This document shows positions 34,171 through 46,953 of a stretch of DNA of 64,000 bases, piece after piece. The stretch is from Akebia trifoliata (lineage: Eukaryota; Streptophyta; Magnoliopsida; Ranunculales; Lardizabalaceae). How positions within the stretch are numbered: the first letter of the stretch is position 1; every line of letters starts with the position of its first letter. Under the pieces are notes generated by a model. It was given only the letters and a program-made list of their open reading frames with translations, was not told where the DNA came from and made no database searches. Location: contig CM030704.1 of NCBI GenBank assembly GCA_017979445.1, positions 14,367,658 to 14,431,657 of the forward strand. Reading direction: 5' to 3'. The position numbers were made by a program, and so were the translations under genes.

Positions 34171-36930
34171 ACTCTTAGGAAATCAGGATAAAAGTTTGGA
34201 AAATCCTCGACCAGAAATTTAATCAAAATCAAATTGAAAACTCAAAGTAAAAATAAATCAAACAATTTAAATAAAAATAAATTTTAAATTCAAAATTAAT
34301 CGAACAAATTAAAAATCAAAATCTAATTAAAATCCAATCAACCAAAAAACCAAAATCAATTAAAATCCAATCAAAACGAAATTAAAACAAAAAACTAATT
34401 GACCAATTGAAATTCAAATTTCATCGAAACCCAACTAAATTAAATCAACAAATTCAAAATTAAAACTCAAACTCAATCAACCAATCAAGATTAAAAATAA
34501 AATTAAATCAACCATCAAGATTAAAATAAAATTATTCAAAATTAAAATCAAAATTTAATCATGTTAAAATCAAAAAGCAGGAAAATTGATCAAATACAAG
34601 TTCAATCAACAAGGGGCAATGTGGGATCATCCCCATTCTTTTAACAAGGAATGTAAGAAACAAAAAATTGGAAAATCTTGCAAAGAAAATAAATAATAAT
34701 ATTAGGAAACACTCATATACGTAGGAATATCCTATGCATTGAGAAAATCCTAAAAAAGTCGTATGGAATACTCTATAAGAAGGAGAAAAAGATCGAACTT
34801 TAGGGGACATAGATAGACTACCCATGTTTGAGAGACCCTCCCTCGCATTGGGCAATAGTTACAAGATCCTCTCCTCCATGTTTGTCCTTTGAACCAACCC
34901 TTTACCCTACGTTTCTCTGCCATTTTTTTTTTTGGATATCTCCTCCTCAATTTCTTAGACTCCTCTCTCTGATCTCTCCTCTCCCCTCTCAGACCAGCAG
35001 CAATATATCTCTCCCATGTCCATTCCAACTCCCAGACTAGCGGTTCTGTGATGTCTCTCAATCCTTGAACGTTCTCTACCTAGCTCACTCTCAAACTAGC
35101 AACATTCCTCTCACATCTTCTTCTATTTAGCTGTAGAACTTGTTTCCTCTCTCCAACTCTCTCAGACCTCTCTCTTCTTCACGTCCATCTGTTAGAGGTC
35201 TCTTATCTAGGCCTCTTCTTCTCTTTCGATTGCACCAACACCCCAGCTCCATCTCTCTACTACCACAACGTCCCTGCCCACTGCGCCAACTTCTCTCTCT
35301 CTCTCCATCCCTCTCCTTGTAGCAACTCCTCCCTCTCTGTGATCACCTCTCTCTGAATTCCTCTCTCTCCCTGCTATAATAGAGTATTGTTCTCTTCCCC
35401 ATGTCTCTAATAGCAGCCCATCCTCTTCTCAAATGCCCCAACAACAACAACACAGTTAGCTGTCATCTCATCGTTTTCCTACCTTCTCCAACGACTCACG
35501 ATATTTGAGTTTCATTTGAAGGAATCATACGCAATCGCCTCTCCGTCATAAAGGTAAATTAATTGTTTTTTTATTTATTTTAACCATTTTTAGTTTTTGT
35601 TTCTCGGATCACCGTTTTATTTAGAATCACCACGTAGTTTGGTTGAGTTTTTTTTGTTTGTTTTTTTTTTTTACTTTTTTTCTATTTATCTTCTTTTCAA
35701 TAATCTATTTTTATATCTCAATGTAGGATTAGTGAGTAAAGATTTTATTTTTTCACCTCCACAATTATTATGATCGAACTACATGTATTAAGATTGTTTA
35801 TTTTGAAAAAAAATTAGTGACCATCGTAGTTCTAATTCTTTCTTTAATATTCATATTTTTAATGGTTTGTGAATCATCCCATATACACATTCATTTTTTC
35901 CATAATTTGATAATTTTATATGATCTCAAATTCTTCGATTTAAGAATCCATATACATACCCATGTTTTATTGATTTGATATTTCGTGTGACATTGATTTT
36001 TGACAATTTTAAGATTCCTGTATATTCATATTTTCCAAATGTGATCATTTTACATAGTTTTGAGTTTTGCCAATTTTGAAATCCATGTATGTTCATATTT
36101 TCTATTGTGGGAAATTCATATTTAGAACTTTCTAATATGGAAATTTCATAATTTTCTATTTTGGGAAAATATATATTCATAAATTTCTAATTAAGAGGTT
36201 TTACATTTTAGTAATTTTCCTAATTTAGAAGGTTTTTGCATTTTTCTATTTAGAAATTTCATGCTCATGGAAATTTAGGATTTTTTAATTCAGAAATATG
36301 TATATTTTTGAAACTTTCTATTTTGAAAAATTATTTGTATAAATTTCTAATTTGGGAATTTATCATATTTGCAAATTTCTAATTTGGGAAATATAAACTT
36401 CCCTAATTTTGAAAATTCTTAAGTTACCAATTTTAGAAATTTCACATTCCTAATTTTTTAATTTGGAAAACTTTCATAATTCTCATTGTTACTTATTTGG
36501 AAAATATTCCCATGTGAATCTTAGACACATGATATATGATTTGAGCTTTTTCAATTTTTTTTTTTTTTTTTTGTGAAATTCAAAGAGTCATGTAATGATT
36601 GAGACAACTTTAGCTGTAACATTCGTTTAATAAATCTGATATAGATTGATGATGATTGGACCTTAGTTTAACTTTAGTGTTTGAATGTTGACCATAGGAT
36701 AGTTTTGGATCGTAGTAGAGACCGGCCGTTTTGATCGGACAGGGTTGGTGCTTAACACCTTCGAAATTCGTAATCTGACCCCTTACCCATTTCTTTTATC
36801 CGTAACTAATCCAGATCCATTTTTGGTTCCTAAACCTAAACTAGGTGGAGACTCCCATTTCTAAAAAAATCCCCAATTTACCAATCGGACTTCTTTAAAC
36901 TAATTGGTGAAAAGGGTCGAGCCAATTTCA
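34171..36930 (+). repeat. Tat2 left LTR, part 2
   Basis: Continues the LTR begun at 8666; ACTCTTAGGAAATCAGG matches 44300-44320. It contains an A-rich AAAATC tract (34200-34570), a TC-rich stretch with polypyrimidine open frames that are not genes (34860-35400), and a degenerate repeat on AATTTCTAATTTGGGAAA (35930-36480). The U5-like end shared with Tat1 carries AACACCTTCGAAATTCG. It ends CCAATTTCA one base before the PBS. Confidence 0.85.
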
Positions 36931-36931
36931 G

Positions 36932-36949
36932 TGACGACTCCATTGGGTC
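36932..36949 (+). other. Tat2 primer binding site (mutated)
   Basis: TGACGACTCCATTGGGTC in the position of the Tat1 PBS TGGCGACTCCACTGGGGA, with about four changes. It follows the LTR end by one base. Confidence 0.75.
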
Positions 36950-38190
36950 AAATTTGACCCGATCCAAGACTATCCTTACGTTGACTTTTCGTTCGAGTCA
37001 ACCCAATTGACTTAAAAAGACTCTTAGATTAGGCTAGATTTTGTCGTTTCTTTCATTGATATGCGATTGGATGTGATTGACTGATTATTTCTTGTAATTG
37101 GCTTTAATGAATGTATATGATTGTATGGTTGCCTATTCTTGAAAACACCCTTGGGGCCACTTTGTCCTTTTGCACATACTCATGAGCATGGATACTCATA
37201 TTTGCATCATGATATGTCCTTATAAATCTCGTAGCCGGATCCAAGCTAAACTGGTCTTTCGGGACACAGTGGATGACAGTGAGCGCTACAACTTCCGTAC
37301 TGTTCTTTGGGTGTATCAAACTGAAACACCACATACTACTTGACCAGGTACAACTAGGATAGTTTATCAGTGTTACAGACTGAAGTGACCTAAGTTTTGT
37401 CCTAACCTAGCCTCAATCATATAGTGAGCCTAGAAACTTGAACTTAAGTACAGTCCCATTAAGTCACAACTCGAATGACCATGAGACTCCCAAGTTGCTT
37501 TATTTAATTTAACCAAAATGTAAGAGGATGAACCGGTCTATACCACTCAAATTGAACCCGTAATACCGGTCCAACCCAATAAATGTAACTGATGAGACAT
37601 ACCGATCAATTCTAGTCAAACCAATTAGCCCAATTGGTAAATGGATCTTATGGATCAACATATGGACCGATGGACTAATTGGCTTAAAACTAGAGGATGA
37701 AGTGATTCAAGTAGAGTATTCGGATCCATTGGGTCAAACTAGCCCAACTCAAATGGGTACATAGTCCCAATCACTTTATATTGGCCAATTTAATCTAATA
37801 AATTGAATATTTTATAATCAACATGATTGAGATTAGTAGAAAACATATTAAGAAGTGTATTGACTAGCACAACCTAGATCTTACTTTTGAAGACCGTACA
37901 TCGTTTAATCATGGTTCAAAATTTCCTAACATTCCTAATCAATCGGCAAATCATCATCAGGCAATTTCTTGCTCGGAATGTTTCATCGATTATTGAGTAA
38001 CTTAGTAAATATTTTCAAGAGGGGCCTTTATTTTTATTTGCCAAAAACCTACTCTTGGGTTCCGCAAAGAATAATCCACTTTTGATGAAGTTTCAAGATA
38101 TCATTGTTCCTAAGCTTAAGCGTCCACCACCTAGTTGGAGTCGTGAGTCGGATCGGTTGGGACGAATATCAGTACCAAGTGAACCGTTGA
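36950..38190 (+). other. Tat2 leader without ORF1
   Basis: Matches the Tat1 leader (17446-18240) and pre-gag spacer (19675-19796), but the 1.1-kb ORF1 of Tat1 has no counterpart. It was either deleted here or gained in Tat1. Confidence 0.7.
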
Positions 38191-39690
38191 AATGGCCCTT
38201 GAATCCAAACTTGTGGAGATTCGTAAGATCTTAACGGTCTTTGCAATGACATAAAAAACATAAAGAGCAAGGTAGAAGTGCTACAACAGATCTCTAAATC
38301 AACAAAAATCCCCTCTGACGATCAAATGGGCAAGGGACTAGAAGGTAGCACGGCCAGGAATCTAGAAGAGATTTATAAGCTTTATGGAAATAAATAACAC
38401 TATAATGAAAATCCGATGCTAACTAACAAAATGTCTCAGTTGGAAACAACCTTGAAAAACGTAAAAGGGATTGATGAAATCATAGCAGGAATCGATGCTT
38501 TAAATCAAATCCTTAAATCCGTTTGCCTAAAAAGTTCGTAATGCCAGAAATGAAAAAATTCAATAGAGTAGGTAGCGTAAAAATGCATCTCAAGGTGTAT
38601 GTCACCAACATGCGCACCATGGGCATCATCAAATAACAGATGACATTATTATTCTAACATACTCTATTAGGATCTGCACTACGATGGTTGATGTCTCAAA
38701 ATTTAACTACAATAGGGACATGGGAAAATATGTCAAAGTCGTACTATCACTAATACAAGTATAGCACCGAGATCGAAACTTCTTGAAGGGATTTGGAATC
38801 AACTCAACAAAAGAATGGGAAAATATTTACAAACTTCATTGCCCGTTGGAGGGCTAAGACTGAACAAATGTGGGACAGACCATCAAGAAAAAAATAAGTA
38901 GCGATTATATTAAAAAACCTATCGCAAGGGTATGGCTCAAAATTTAGTTATCCAGTACATCCCCACATCCGAGTCCTTGTTATAAGTCGGAAGCCAGGTC
39001 AAAGATATTTTTGCCTATGGGGTCATTTCCAACCCTTCAGACAACAAGACCAAAAAACCTTTCACTAATTCTAAACCCAACATCAACCACGCCTATGTAG
39101 CCAACATGTCCATTACGCTAGTTCAACCTCCAGCGCAAACCAATAATTAGACTAATTCAGGTTGAACCCCCCACCCTAAAAATTCACAAACTTAGAGATG
39201 ACCCTCACTTTAGCCTTCTAGAAACTATTGAAAAAAAGTCTTTTCATCCTCTCCAACTTCGACCTTTGCCAAATCCTATACCAGCTTCACGTAACCCTAA
39301 CCACTTCTGTGAATTCCATCAAAACCCAGGTTATCATACTGATCAATGTATCACCCTCCACCATGCATCATAAGCCTCATTGACGTTACAAAAGTCACCA
39401 TCCCTGCCCTTACCACCTATCCTTTACCCACTTACCAACTTCCTTAAACTTTTAATATGGTGTCCAACACCCAACCCCCATTTGACTTAGTCTTCCTCAT
39501 CCATCTAGTCAATTCTAAATCACCTAGCCATCCTATTATTGAAATAATAATCCCTAATGAAGTTCTCACCTCATGCTGTGAATCATTCAACCTAACTTCA
39601 GATGAAATCTACTGCTTGTCCCTACTTCATTCTGATAGTCCTTCTTTCATCACTTATGTTTCAACTCAAATGAATCTAACTCCTTAGAAG
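38191..39690 (+). pseudogene. Tat2 gag relic
   Basis: Badly decayed homologue of the Tat1 gag. It starts ATGGCCCTTGAATCC (38191), matching ATGGCTTCTGAATCT at 19797, and runs through the gag core to a Tat-type knuckle near 39307-39350 (FCEFHQNPGYHTDQC). Numerous stops and frameshifts are present. A final open piece at 39457-39687 corresponds to the start of the Tat1 protease-frame region (NTQPPFDLVFLIH). Confidence 0.8.
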
Positions 39691-41090
39691 ATGAAAATCC
39701 TTATCTGTTGGACAAAAATACGAACTTTTCTTCCTCTATTGCAATGAATGTGAATATGTGATTTTAGAATAAAGAACTTTCAAAATATCTTAACAAGAAA
39801 ATGTTAGAAAAGGGCAAAGAATTTGAAGAAGAAGTTCAAGATTGGGAAACTACAACAGAACCTATTAACATTGACCAGTTGTTCTTTGAAGATCACTATG
39901 CCTCAGTCCTACCGGTTGAAAACGATGTCTTGAGTCCTTACTGTAATCAAACCCATTGGGGTACTTGTCTTTAATTTTTCCCGAATCACATAACTTATTA
40001 TTTAATCTACTTTTTTTTATCAATTCTGCAATGACTTGTTTTCGTTAAATCGAGTTTTTTCCCTTTTTTTAATTGAGTCGAATCAGTTTATTGTGCCTGC
40101 AATGGTATTGTCGCTCCATCTGAATTTAATTGAATAAAAAAAATTTATGAATACCTCGAGCGCATTAACGAACTAACTAATAATCTTGCTTTAAAAAGAT
40201 CTTCTAATGAGGAACTCCCTCCTGAGTTATTTGCATTATTTGAACAAGAAGACAAAGGTCGGGCTCAATCTCTAATCGAGGAAACGAAAGACATTGACAT
40301 TGAAACAAAAAATAATTTTCAAGAAATTTAAATTGGAATTAACTTATCCCTATAGGAATATGAGGAGATGATGAATTTTGTTCAGAAAATTCAAAAGACT
40401 CGTTCGCATAGTCTTATGAAGATATGTTGTATAAGCTTGAGTATTGTCCAACATGAAATAAATACTCGCTCTATGAAATGGGAACATCACATGCAAAGCT
40501 AGAATAGAATCACATAATCGGAAGACAAGTTATGTTAGAATTCTTAAAATAGCACAGTACCCAGAGAGGATTACCGTTGCCATCGTCATGAAAATACAAA
40601 GAGACACATCGAGATTTGTATGAGGAATTCACACCCTCAGCATGCCAATGTTTGACTTCGATTACTTAATGCCCTCTATTATGTGGTATGAGAGAAAGCT
40701 TTGAAATAAAAGTTTCACTTCTTAAATTATCAACGGAAAGCCAATCGTCAGAAGTAAATTTGATTTATCGCAAGTACAAGATGAGTCACTTGTGTTTTGG
40801 ATAAAAAAGTGAAAGTGTGGGACATGTAAGTCAAAGGTTTAGCTTCAAAGAAAATCGAATAGTTGTCTTAAATCGAAGAAAGAAAATTGTAAATCCAACA
40901 GGGAAGGTCCTTTCATCACCAAGATAAGACTGTTTAGAAAAGTTGTCAGATTTCAAAAATCATAACGATGTCACAATGCTAGAATAATTCAACCTTGGCC
41001 AGATCGAGTGGTACTATATTTAAGGAAGTCATTTTTGGCCAAACTAGTTTACCTATTACCCAACTCAATATCTCCTTCCTTAGCCCTTAC
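39691..41090 (+). pseudogene. Tat2 pol remnant, RT-to-integrase core deleted
   Basis: Only scraps of pol survive. The acidic linker before RT is visible at about 40190-40400 (matching Tat1 23000-23200). So is the RT start at about 40400-40590, where words like SYEDML and FLEVVEYPE in Tat1 have decayed counterparts. Then about 400 bp of poorly matching DNA leads directly to the last codons of integrase (about 40990-41090, matching Tat1 26310-26410). The protease motif, the RT catalytic block, both RNase H domains and the integrase core are absent. Confidence 0.75.
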
Positions 41091-43791
41091 AAGTTTTTTT
41101 ATATATAAAAATTACCTTTTTTCTTTCTCAGCTCGATCATCCAACCTAGGGGAAGGAATGTGTTCGAACTATGTTTTGGTTGATCCAAAAATTATGGGGT
41201 ACGTAGGTAACTTGAGAAGTTACTTCAGGCCCAACCATGTCAAAAAAATAAAAATATTCCCCCGTAAAGAGACAAAAAAAAAAATCTAAAGCGAAAAAGT
41301 CTCCTTTCTTTCTTAACCTACTCCTAAGTCTGCCTATGGAAGTCCTCCTAAATACCTTATGAAAAAATCGAGAAAAATAACAAGCATAATTAGGTAGTAG
41401 CTCTAGAAGTTCTAAAAAAAGCCTGCTAGGTCGAAAACTTGAAAGGATAGCTTAGGCAAAAATTAAGGCAAGCTCGCAAGGTTGAAAATCTAAAATGATA
41501 GCAAAGAAAAATGATAAGCTCGCTAGATCAAAATTTTTAAAAATCAATTTAGGCAAAAATTAGAGCTTGCCAGCTAGATTTAAAACTTGAAAGGGCGATC
41601 TAGACAAAAATCAGAGTAATCAAAAAGAAATCTCAATCAAGTTAAAAATTTGAAAGGTGATCCGAGCTGAAAAATTGAGGGCCCGTGTGGATACAGGAGC
41701 CAGAAGTACTTAGAATGCCTTTATGTTTGGAAACTATTATGGATTATGTTAAAATAACTAGAATGCCTTTATAAGTATCAGTTACTATTTTTAACATTAT
41801 AACTTAACAAATTATGTTAAAAAAGAAAGTACTTGTTGTTTTTATCCATAAAAACTTATATAAACACTTAACAATTATAAACAAATGGAAGAGATTGTGA
41901 GCAAATATATACAACCACTAAAAATATGATAAAACTTTCACCACATCAATGGATAGTAAAATTGTGTATAATTGTTCACATCAATCTTGCAAGAAAAACC
42001 TTTAAACCATGGTTGGAACCCTTATGGATACATTATTGAGTGAACCATTAGGGGAGCTAAAAAGCCAAATCCAAATCCAAATGCTACACTAAGAGGTTCC
42101 CACCACATCAATGGATAGTAATATAATATTATTGAATTACATTTTTGAGGTTATGCTTGTAATTTTCAAAATTTATGAGGGGCATACTTGTCTCAAATGC
42201 TACACCAAAAAGCTACCACCACATCAATGGTTAATAATATAATATTATTGCAATTGCCTCTTTGAGGGTATGCTTGTAATTTTAAAAATTTATGAGGGGC
42301 ATACTTGTCCCAATCCCATCAATTTGATAGTATTTTGTGGCTCCGCGCAAAAGTAGTTTAGAGAAGTGGCACCAACAGTACTTCGTGAAAAAGCACTAAA
42401 ATGACTCCAAAGCAAAATAATTCTTTCTAGGAGCTATTTATCCAAATATGCTTAAGTGCTTATGACTCCCCTCAAGAGTCAGAAGCACTTAGAAAAGTCA
42501 ATGCACATAGGTCCTAAAAGTCTGAATAGCCAAATTTCATCGACTTTGAGGGTAAAAAATAATCATCGCACAATCAATACCCAGTTTAAATCAAATATAT
42601 ACTCAATGGATACAAGTATCCTGTCCATAATTGATCTGAAGAACTTCACGTCCCTAAGTGAACTGATGGGGAGGAAAGAACAGATTCTGCGATGAATTTC
42701 AAAATGAAATATTCTGTTCCAATTTCTTTGAGTTTGACTCAAAATCTTCAATAAAAAGTCAAAATTAAAAATTTAAACCTTTATTGCGCTTGCGATAATG
42801 AAAGATTTCAAACTTTTATAACAGGGGCACTTTCCTTTTCTAAATAGTATAGTTTCCCCAATTACACTAGGGGAATTCGTTTTCAAACTGCGTTCAATTA
42901 TCCCCAGTGCAATGTTTCCTATCAAACTAGGGGCATTTTGTTCTGAAGTCTGATCAATTTTAACCCCAAAAGGATAAGGTTAACCCTGAATTAAAGGTTA
43001 CCCTCTTAATAGTAATTTTTGGAAACCCTTAAAGTTTAAAGGAATTTAAATGTTGACCTGACCTTCATAAAATCCAACTCTTCGTTTTATTTTTTTTAAA
43101 GGATTCTTGTAGAGTGGGATTTTACTCCAATTTTTTCTCAAATTTCACTCAAGCCCTCTGAGATTTTTCTCAGATGCACCAAGATTTTTCTTAGATTTTG
43201 CTCAGACTTGTTGAGATTTTATCAAATTTTGCTCATACCCAACTGGGATTTTTCTTAATCCATTGAGATTTTTATCAGATTTTGCTTAGTTATAATCACT
43301 GAGATTTTTTTCAAAATTTTCTCATATTTTGCTTAGTTATACTTAGATTATGCTCAGTTATGCTTAGATCACATTCAATTTTACTCAAATTTTTCTCAAG
43401 TTTTGCTCAGTTTAATTTTTATTAGGTTTCGCTCAGATTTTTTAAGATTTTGCTCAGTCATTTTACTCAATTTCTTATTGTTAAGTTCATTAACCTCCTA
43501 TCATGAATGCATAGAATGGAGACACGTCTTTTCAAAATCATCATTACACTGTTGCACACACGTGCACTCTCTTTACATTTGCATTTGTCAAGGAGAATTT
43601 TCCAAAATTCAAGGATTTTATATTTTTTTTAGTCCAATGAGAGTTTACCCTCAAGGATTTGGACACCTCGTCAAATTGCTGAATCAGACTGCAAAATGAC
43701 TATCACTGGCTTTGACAATCGGATGTTGCACTATCTACCATAATAGATTGGCCATCTAATTTGCTTCTACCCTCTACCAAAGAACGACATC
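41091..43791 (+). other. Tat2 3' untranslated region
   Basis: Decayed homologue of the Tat1 3' UTR, with the conserved CGAACTATGTTTTGG block (about 41165), worn 52-68-bp repeats (41416-41660), the worn CTCAGATTTTGCTCAG array (43130-43450) and a mutated PPT (AAAGAACGACATC). An extra 0.8-kb segment interrupts it at about 41680-42455. Confidence 0.75.
41680..42455. mobile_element. Probable non-autonomous DNA element with internal 115-bp duplication
   Basis: Extra DNA relative to the Tat1 3' UTR. The left edge reads GGGCCCGTGTGGATAC and the right edge TTTATCCAAATATGC, resembling decayed inverted ends of the GGGCCCGTTTGGATA kind seen in plant hAT-like non-autonomous elements. Inside, about 115 bp are tandemly doubled (about 42082-42196 and 42197-42312; both have CCACCACATCAATGG and TTATGAGGGGCATACTTGTC). 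A third partial copy of the first motif is near 41939. No coding region. Exact ends and target duplication are not certain. Confidence 0.45.
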
Positions 43792-44337
43792 TGTAGAGAC
43801 CCCATTTTTTCATCTGCCTACTTCGACAATTCGTCTCCCAATTGCTGTGAATTCCTAATGATGAACGCAAAGAACTCGAAGGCTTGTGAGTGCTATCCTT
43901 TCAACTCCCCTACCCGTTATAATTCGACATAGAAATTTACTCATGCTTAAGATCGTTACACCTTACACCCAATTTAGCAAGCACGTACGTTTAAGTTCGC
44001 TACACAGTTCGATAAATTAGAGACCTCGTTATACTAGGAGAATGTGATCTTGAAACTTAGAAATAATCACGTTGGGACTAAAAGAAACCTCACGTCAAAA
44101 TTTGTAAAAGTATGCAAAAATGATAAAAAATACCCCTTATGAATTTCGAACTTCAAAAAATCTTGAAAGTACATCTAGTGCATTCAGAATGTGATTTTGA
44201 GTTTAACAGGACCCAAATCAACAAAAATAGATAAATTTTGAAAAAAATCACAAAATGACTAAAATGCCCCTCAATGTCCGACTTTGACATTGAGACCCTG
44301 ATTCTTAGGAAAATAAGATAAAAAATTGAAAAATCCT
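43792..44337 (+). repeat. Tat2 right LTR, truncated by Tat3
   Basis: Starts TGTAGAGACCCC and matches 8666-9143 plus the first bases after 34171 (GAGACCCTGATTCTTAGG, here uninterrupted by element C). It is cut at 44338 by the start of the Tat3 LTR; the continuation is not seen in the window. Confidence 0.8.
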
Positions 44338-45258
44338 TGTAGACACCCCAATTTGCACGAACTCCTTTAGAAAAATCCAAATTTTCTTGAATTGGTTCCA
44401 ACTAAGAACTTAAACCTTTCAACGGGCCCGCATTGCCACTTGGCATCATTTTCATGCATGGATACATACATACATCATGATCCAATCCAGATCCATATCC
44501 GTTCTCCATTAATCGATTCATTACCCACACCTTAACCCAAAGTCCATAATACCATTAACCATAAACCAAGTCCATCTCCAAACCCATTATCCGTAAACTA
44601 AGTCCATAGTCCCCATAGTCCATAGCCCAAGTCCATCCCCCAAGTCCAATACCAATTCCATTATAAGTCCATTCTCTTATACCCCCTCAAAGGATGACAC
44701 ATGCTGATCTCTCATAAGCCCCCAATACCCAATGCATCAATCTAATTGGAGAGTTAACTTCCTCTTGTGAAAACCCAAGAATATCCTTTCAAAAAGTGTA
44801 GTCAAACTAAGAAAGTTCTTTAGTCTTTGGTAATAATTCATAAAGTTGAAAGAACTTCCAATCATACTCTCAAAAAGTATGAACATTCAATTGTATACAT
44901 AGACCTCTCCCATTAGTCAATTTTAAAAATATACATCTATATTGCTTTATTAGTTATTTATAAATGATCCACGGTCTACTTTTCACCAATCACTTCACAT
45001 TTACACATGTCACTCCCCTACTCACCCTCTTAAAAGTACTTTTGTTATTCTATTAGTCAATTTTAAAAAATAAACATCCACCCTTATTTTATGAGTCATT
45101 TTTACAAATGAATCAAAGTCTACTTTTCACCTACCACTCCACTTTTACACATGTCACTCCCCTATTCACCCTCTCAAAAGCACTTTTGATTTTCTTACCT
45201 CTATTTACCAAAAAATCAAAGAATGTTTTTAAGATTTCTTCAAAAATGTCACCTTTAC
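44338..45258 (+). repeat. Tat3 LTR, part 1
   Basis: Starts TGTAGACACCCCAATTTGC, a third Tat-type LTR of a different subfamily from Tat1 and Tat2. It has no coding region; CCATAGTCC and AAGTCCAT words are repeated at 44540-44660. It is interrupted at 45259 by the Athila-like element and resumes at 56192. Confidence 0.7.
45211..45258. repeat. 48-bp direct repeat flanking Athila, left copy
   Basis: The 48 bases ending exactly at the Athila LTR start match 56192-56239 with three substitutions (positions 5, 12 and 39 of the repeat). They include GTTTTTAAGATTTCTTCAAA. Confidence 0.9.
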
Positions 45259-46933
45259 TGATAAGAATGCAAAATGTCATATTTTTCTTCACTAATATTT
45301 AGTCCTTTATACATATTTAGTGCCTAAATGTACTCATTATTCTTTTATTTTGATTTAGGATGCAAATGGAGGTGTTAAGTATAAAATGTAATCTGGGCAT
45401 AACTCTCTCATCCGAACTCCGATTGAGATGATTCAAAATGCTATGGAACGCTGAGAAAAAGATCTACAACTTTCATGTTTTGAGTTTTGAGAGATATTGG
45501 CTGTATCAAGGAAAAAATTGGTTTTGAAGTTTTTGCACGTACACTGTTGATGCGAATTTGACGCGAATTTGACACGGATTTGACGAGGTTTATTTTCGAA
45601 AGTCTCCAAATCTGGTGCACGAAAATTCCAACCAAAAACACCACTTTCCTAATTATATTAGGACTTTATTTTATTTTTAATAATTTTTCTTAATTAGTCA
45701 GATTTTGATATTGTTATTAGAGGATAAGATTTAGAATATTTTTAGGAGATTTTGTAGGCTTCTAAGGAGGAAAAAAATAACGTGTAGAGAAAAAAAAAGA
45801 AGAAGAGACTTGAAGAAGATCTCTCCCTCTCTCTCTCTCTCTATTATTTGATTTTAATCTTTTCTTGAGGAAAGAAGGGTTGAAACTTGGGGAACTAGCG
45901 ACGATAAGAAGAAGAGTTGTTGAAATTTTGTGAACTAGTTGCCAAAAAAAAGATAAATTTCTATCATAAGGAAGAGTTGCTGAAATTGACAAATTGCAAA
46001 AATCACCACCAACACATCACAAGCTTCTTTGGTCGTGTTAAAAAGTGCAACCCTTATGACTAGTTTTTTTTTATTTGTTTCAACCATAGTTTTTATTGGA
46101 TTAAAGATTATTTTGTTGGATTTTATATTGGAATTTGTTAATTCAATGAGTTAGTAACTTTCAGATTTGTTAATTGATGTTTTCGGATTGGTGAGATATA
46201 GACACATGAATTGGTGATCTTAATTATGTAAGCTAAATTTTCAGTTCAGTTATATTGAAAACTTTGATATTAATTGTCATTGAAACCATAGTTGTATCTC
46301 TAATCACCTAATTGATTTGGGGTATGATTTAAAAGTGGTAAAAACTATGAATAATAGTTGTGATCTGAAAATTGTAGTTCTTTAACTATGGACTTTTCCA
46401 TAGGTTTGAGGAGTAGGTTATTGAATCATAATTCCTTTTAATCTTAATGATTTGTTTAAGAAGTTGTAAGGATACGCTGAGTATTAACTTGATTGCTTAA
46501 TCAAAATAACTAGGTGATGGACTTTTTCAAAACCCTAGGGTTTATCTAAGAAGGAATTTATAAAATGCATGATCTCTTTAGGCTTGCACTTTGATTCAAT
46601 TCGGATATGTAATGAAGGCATGAAATTCGTTGTCTATGTTGAAGCAATTTGATTAGTCATTTAATGAATTTAATTTTCTGAATTGTGAGAGAAGATGATC
46701 AATTGTAAATATTTAATTTTATTTTTATTTTTTTAAATCCAAACGCCAAAATTGAAAACCCCTTAAATTTGTGTAATATGTTTATTTCCAACTTGTTAAT
46801 TAAACTAACTAAAATTTGTTATGACTCTTTAGAATAGGAGTACCCGCAATCCCCGGCCAATAACGATACCCTACAAATCACTTTACTACAATCTTCTATA
46901 GGGTTTATTGATGACTAAAAATATGGTCTATCA
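45259..46933 (+). repeat. Athila 5' LTR
   Basis: Begins TGATAAGAATGC and ends GGTCTATCA. Compared with the 3' LTR it lacks about 45 bp near 45383. About five differences were counted in the first 120 bp. Confidence 0.93.
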
Positions 46934-46935
46934 AA

Positions 46936-46953
46936 TGGCGCCGCTGCTGGGGA
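46936..46953 (+). other. Athila primer binding site (tRNA-Asp type)
   Basis: TGGCGCCGCTGCTGGGGA, two bases after the LTR. Close to the TGGCGCCGTTGCCGGGGA form known from Athila elements. Confidence 0.85.

Noticed and set aside
34559..35322. Open frames in the TC-rich part of the Tat2 LTR
   Set aside because: Low-complexity polypyrimidine sequence inside an LTR, no domain on either strand.
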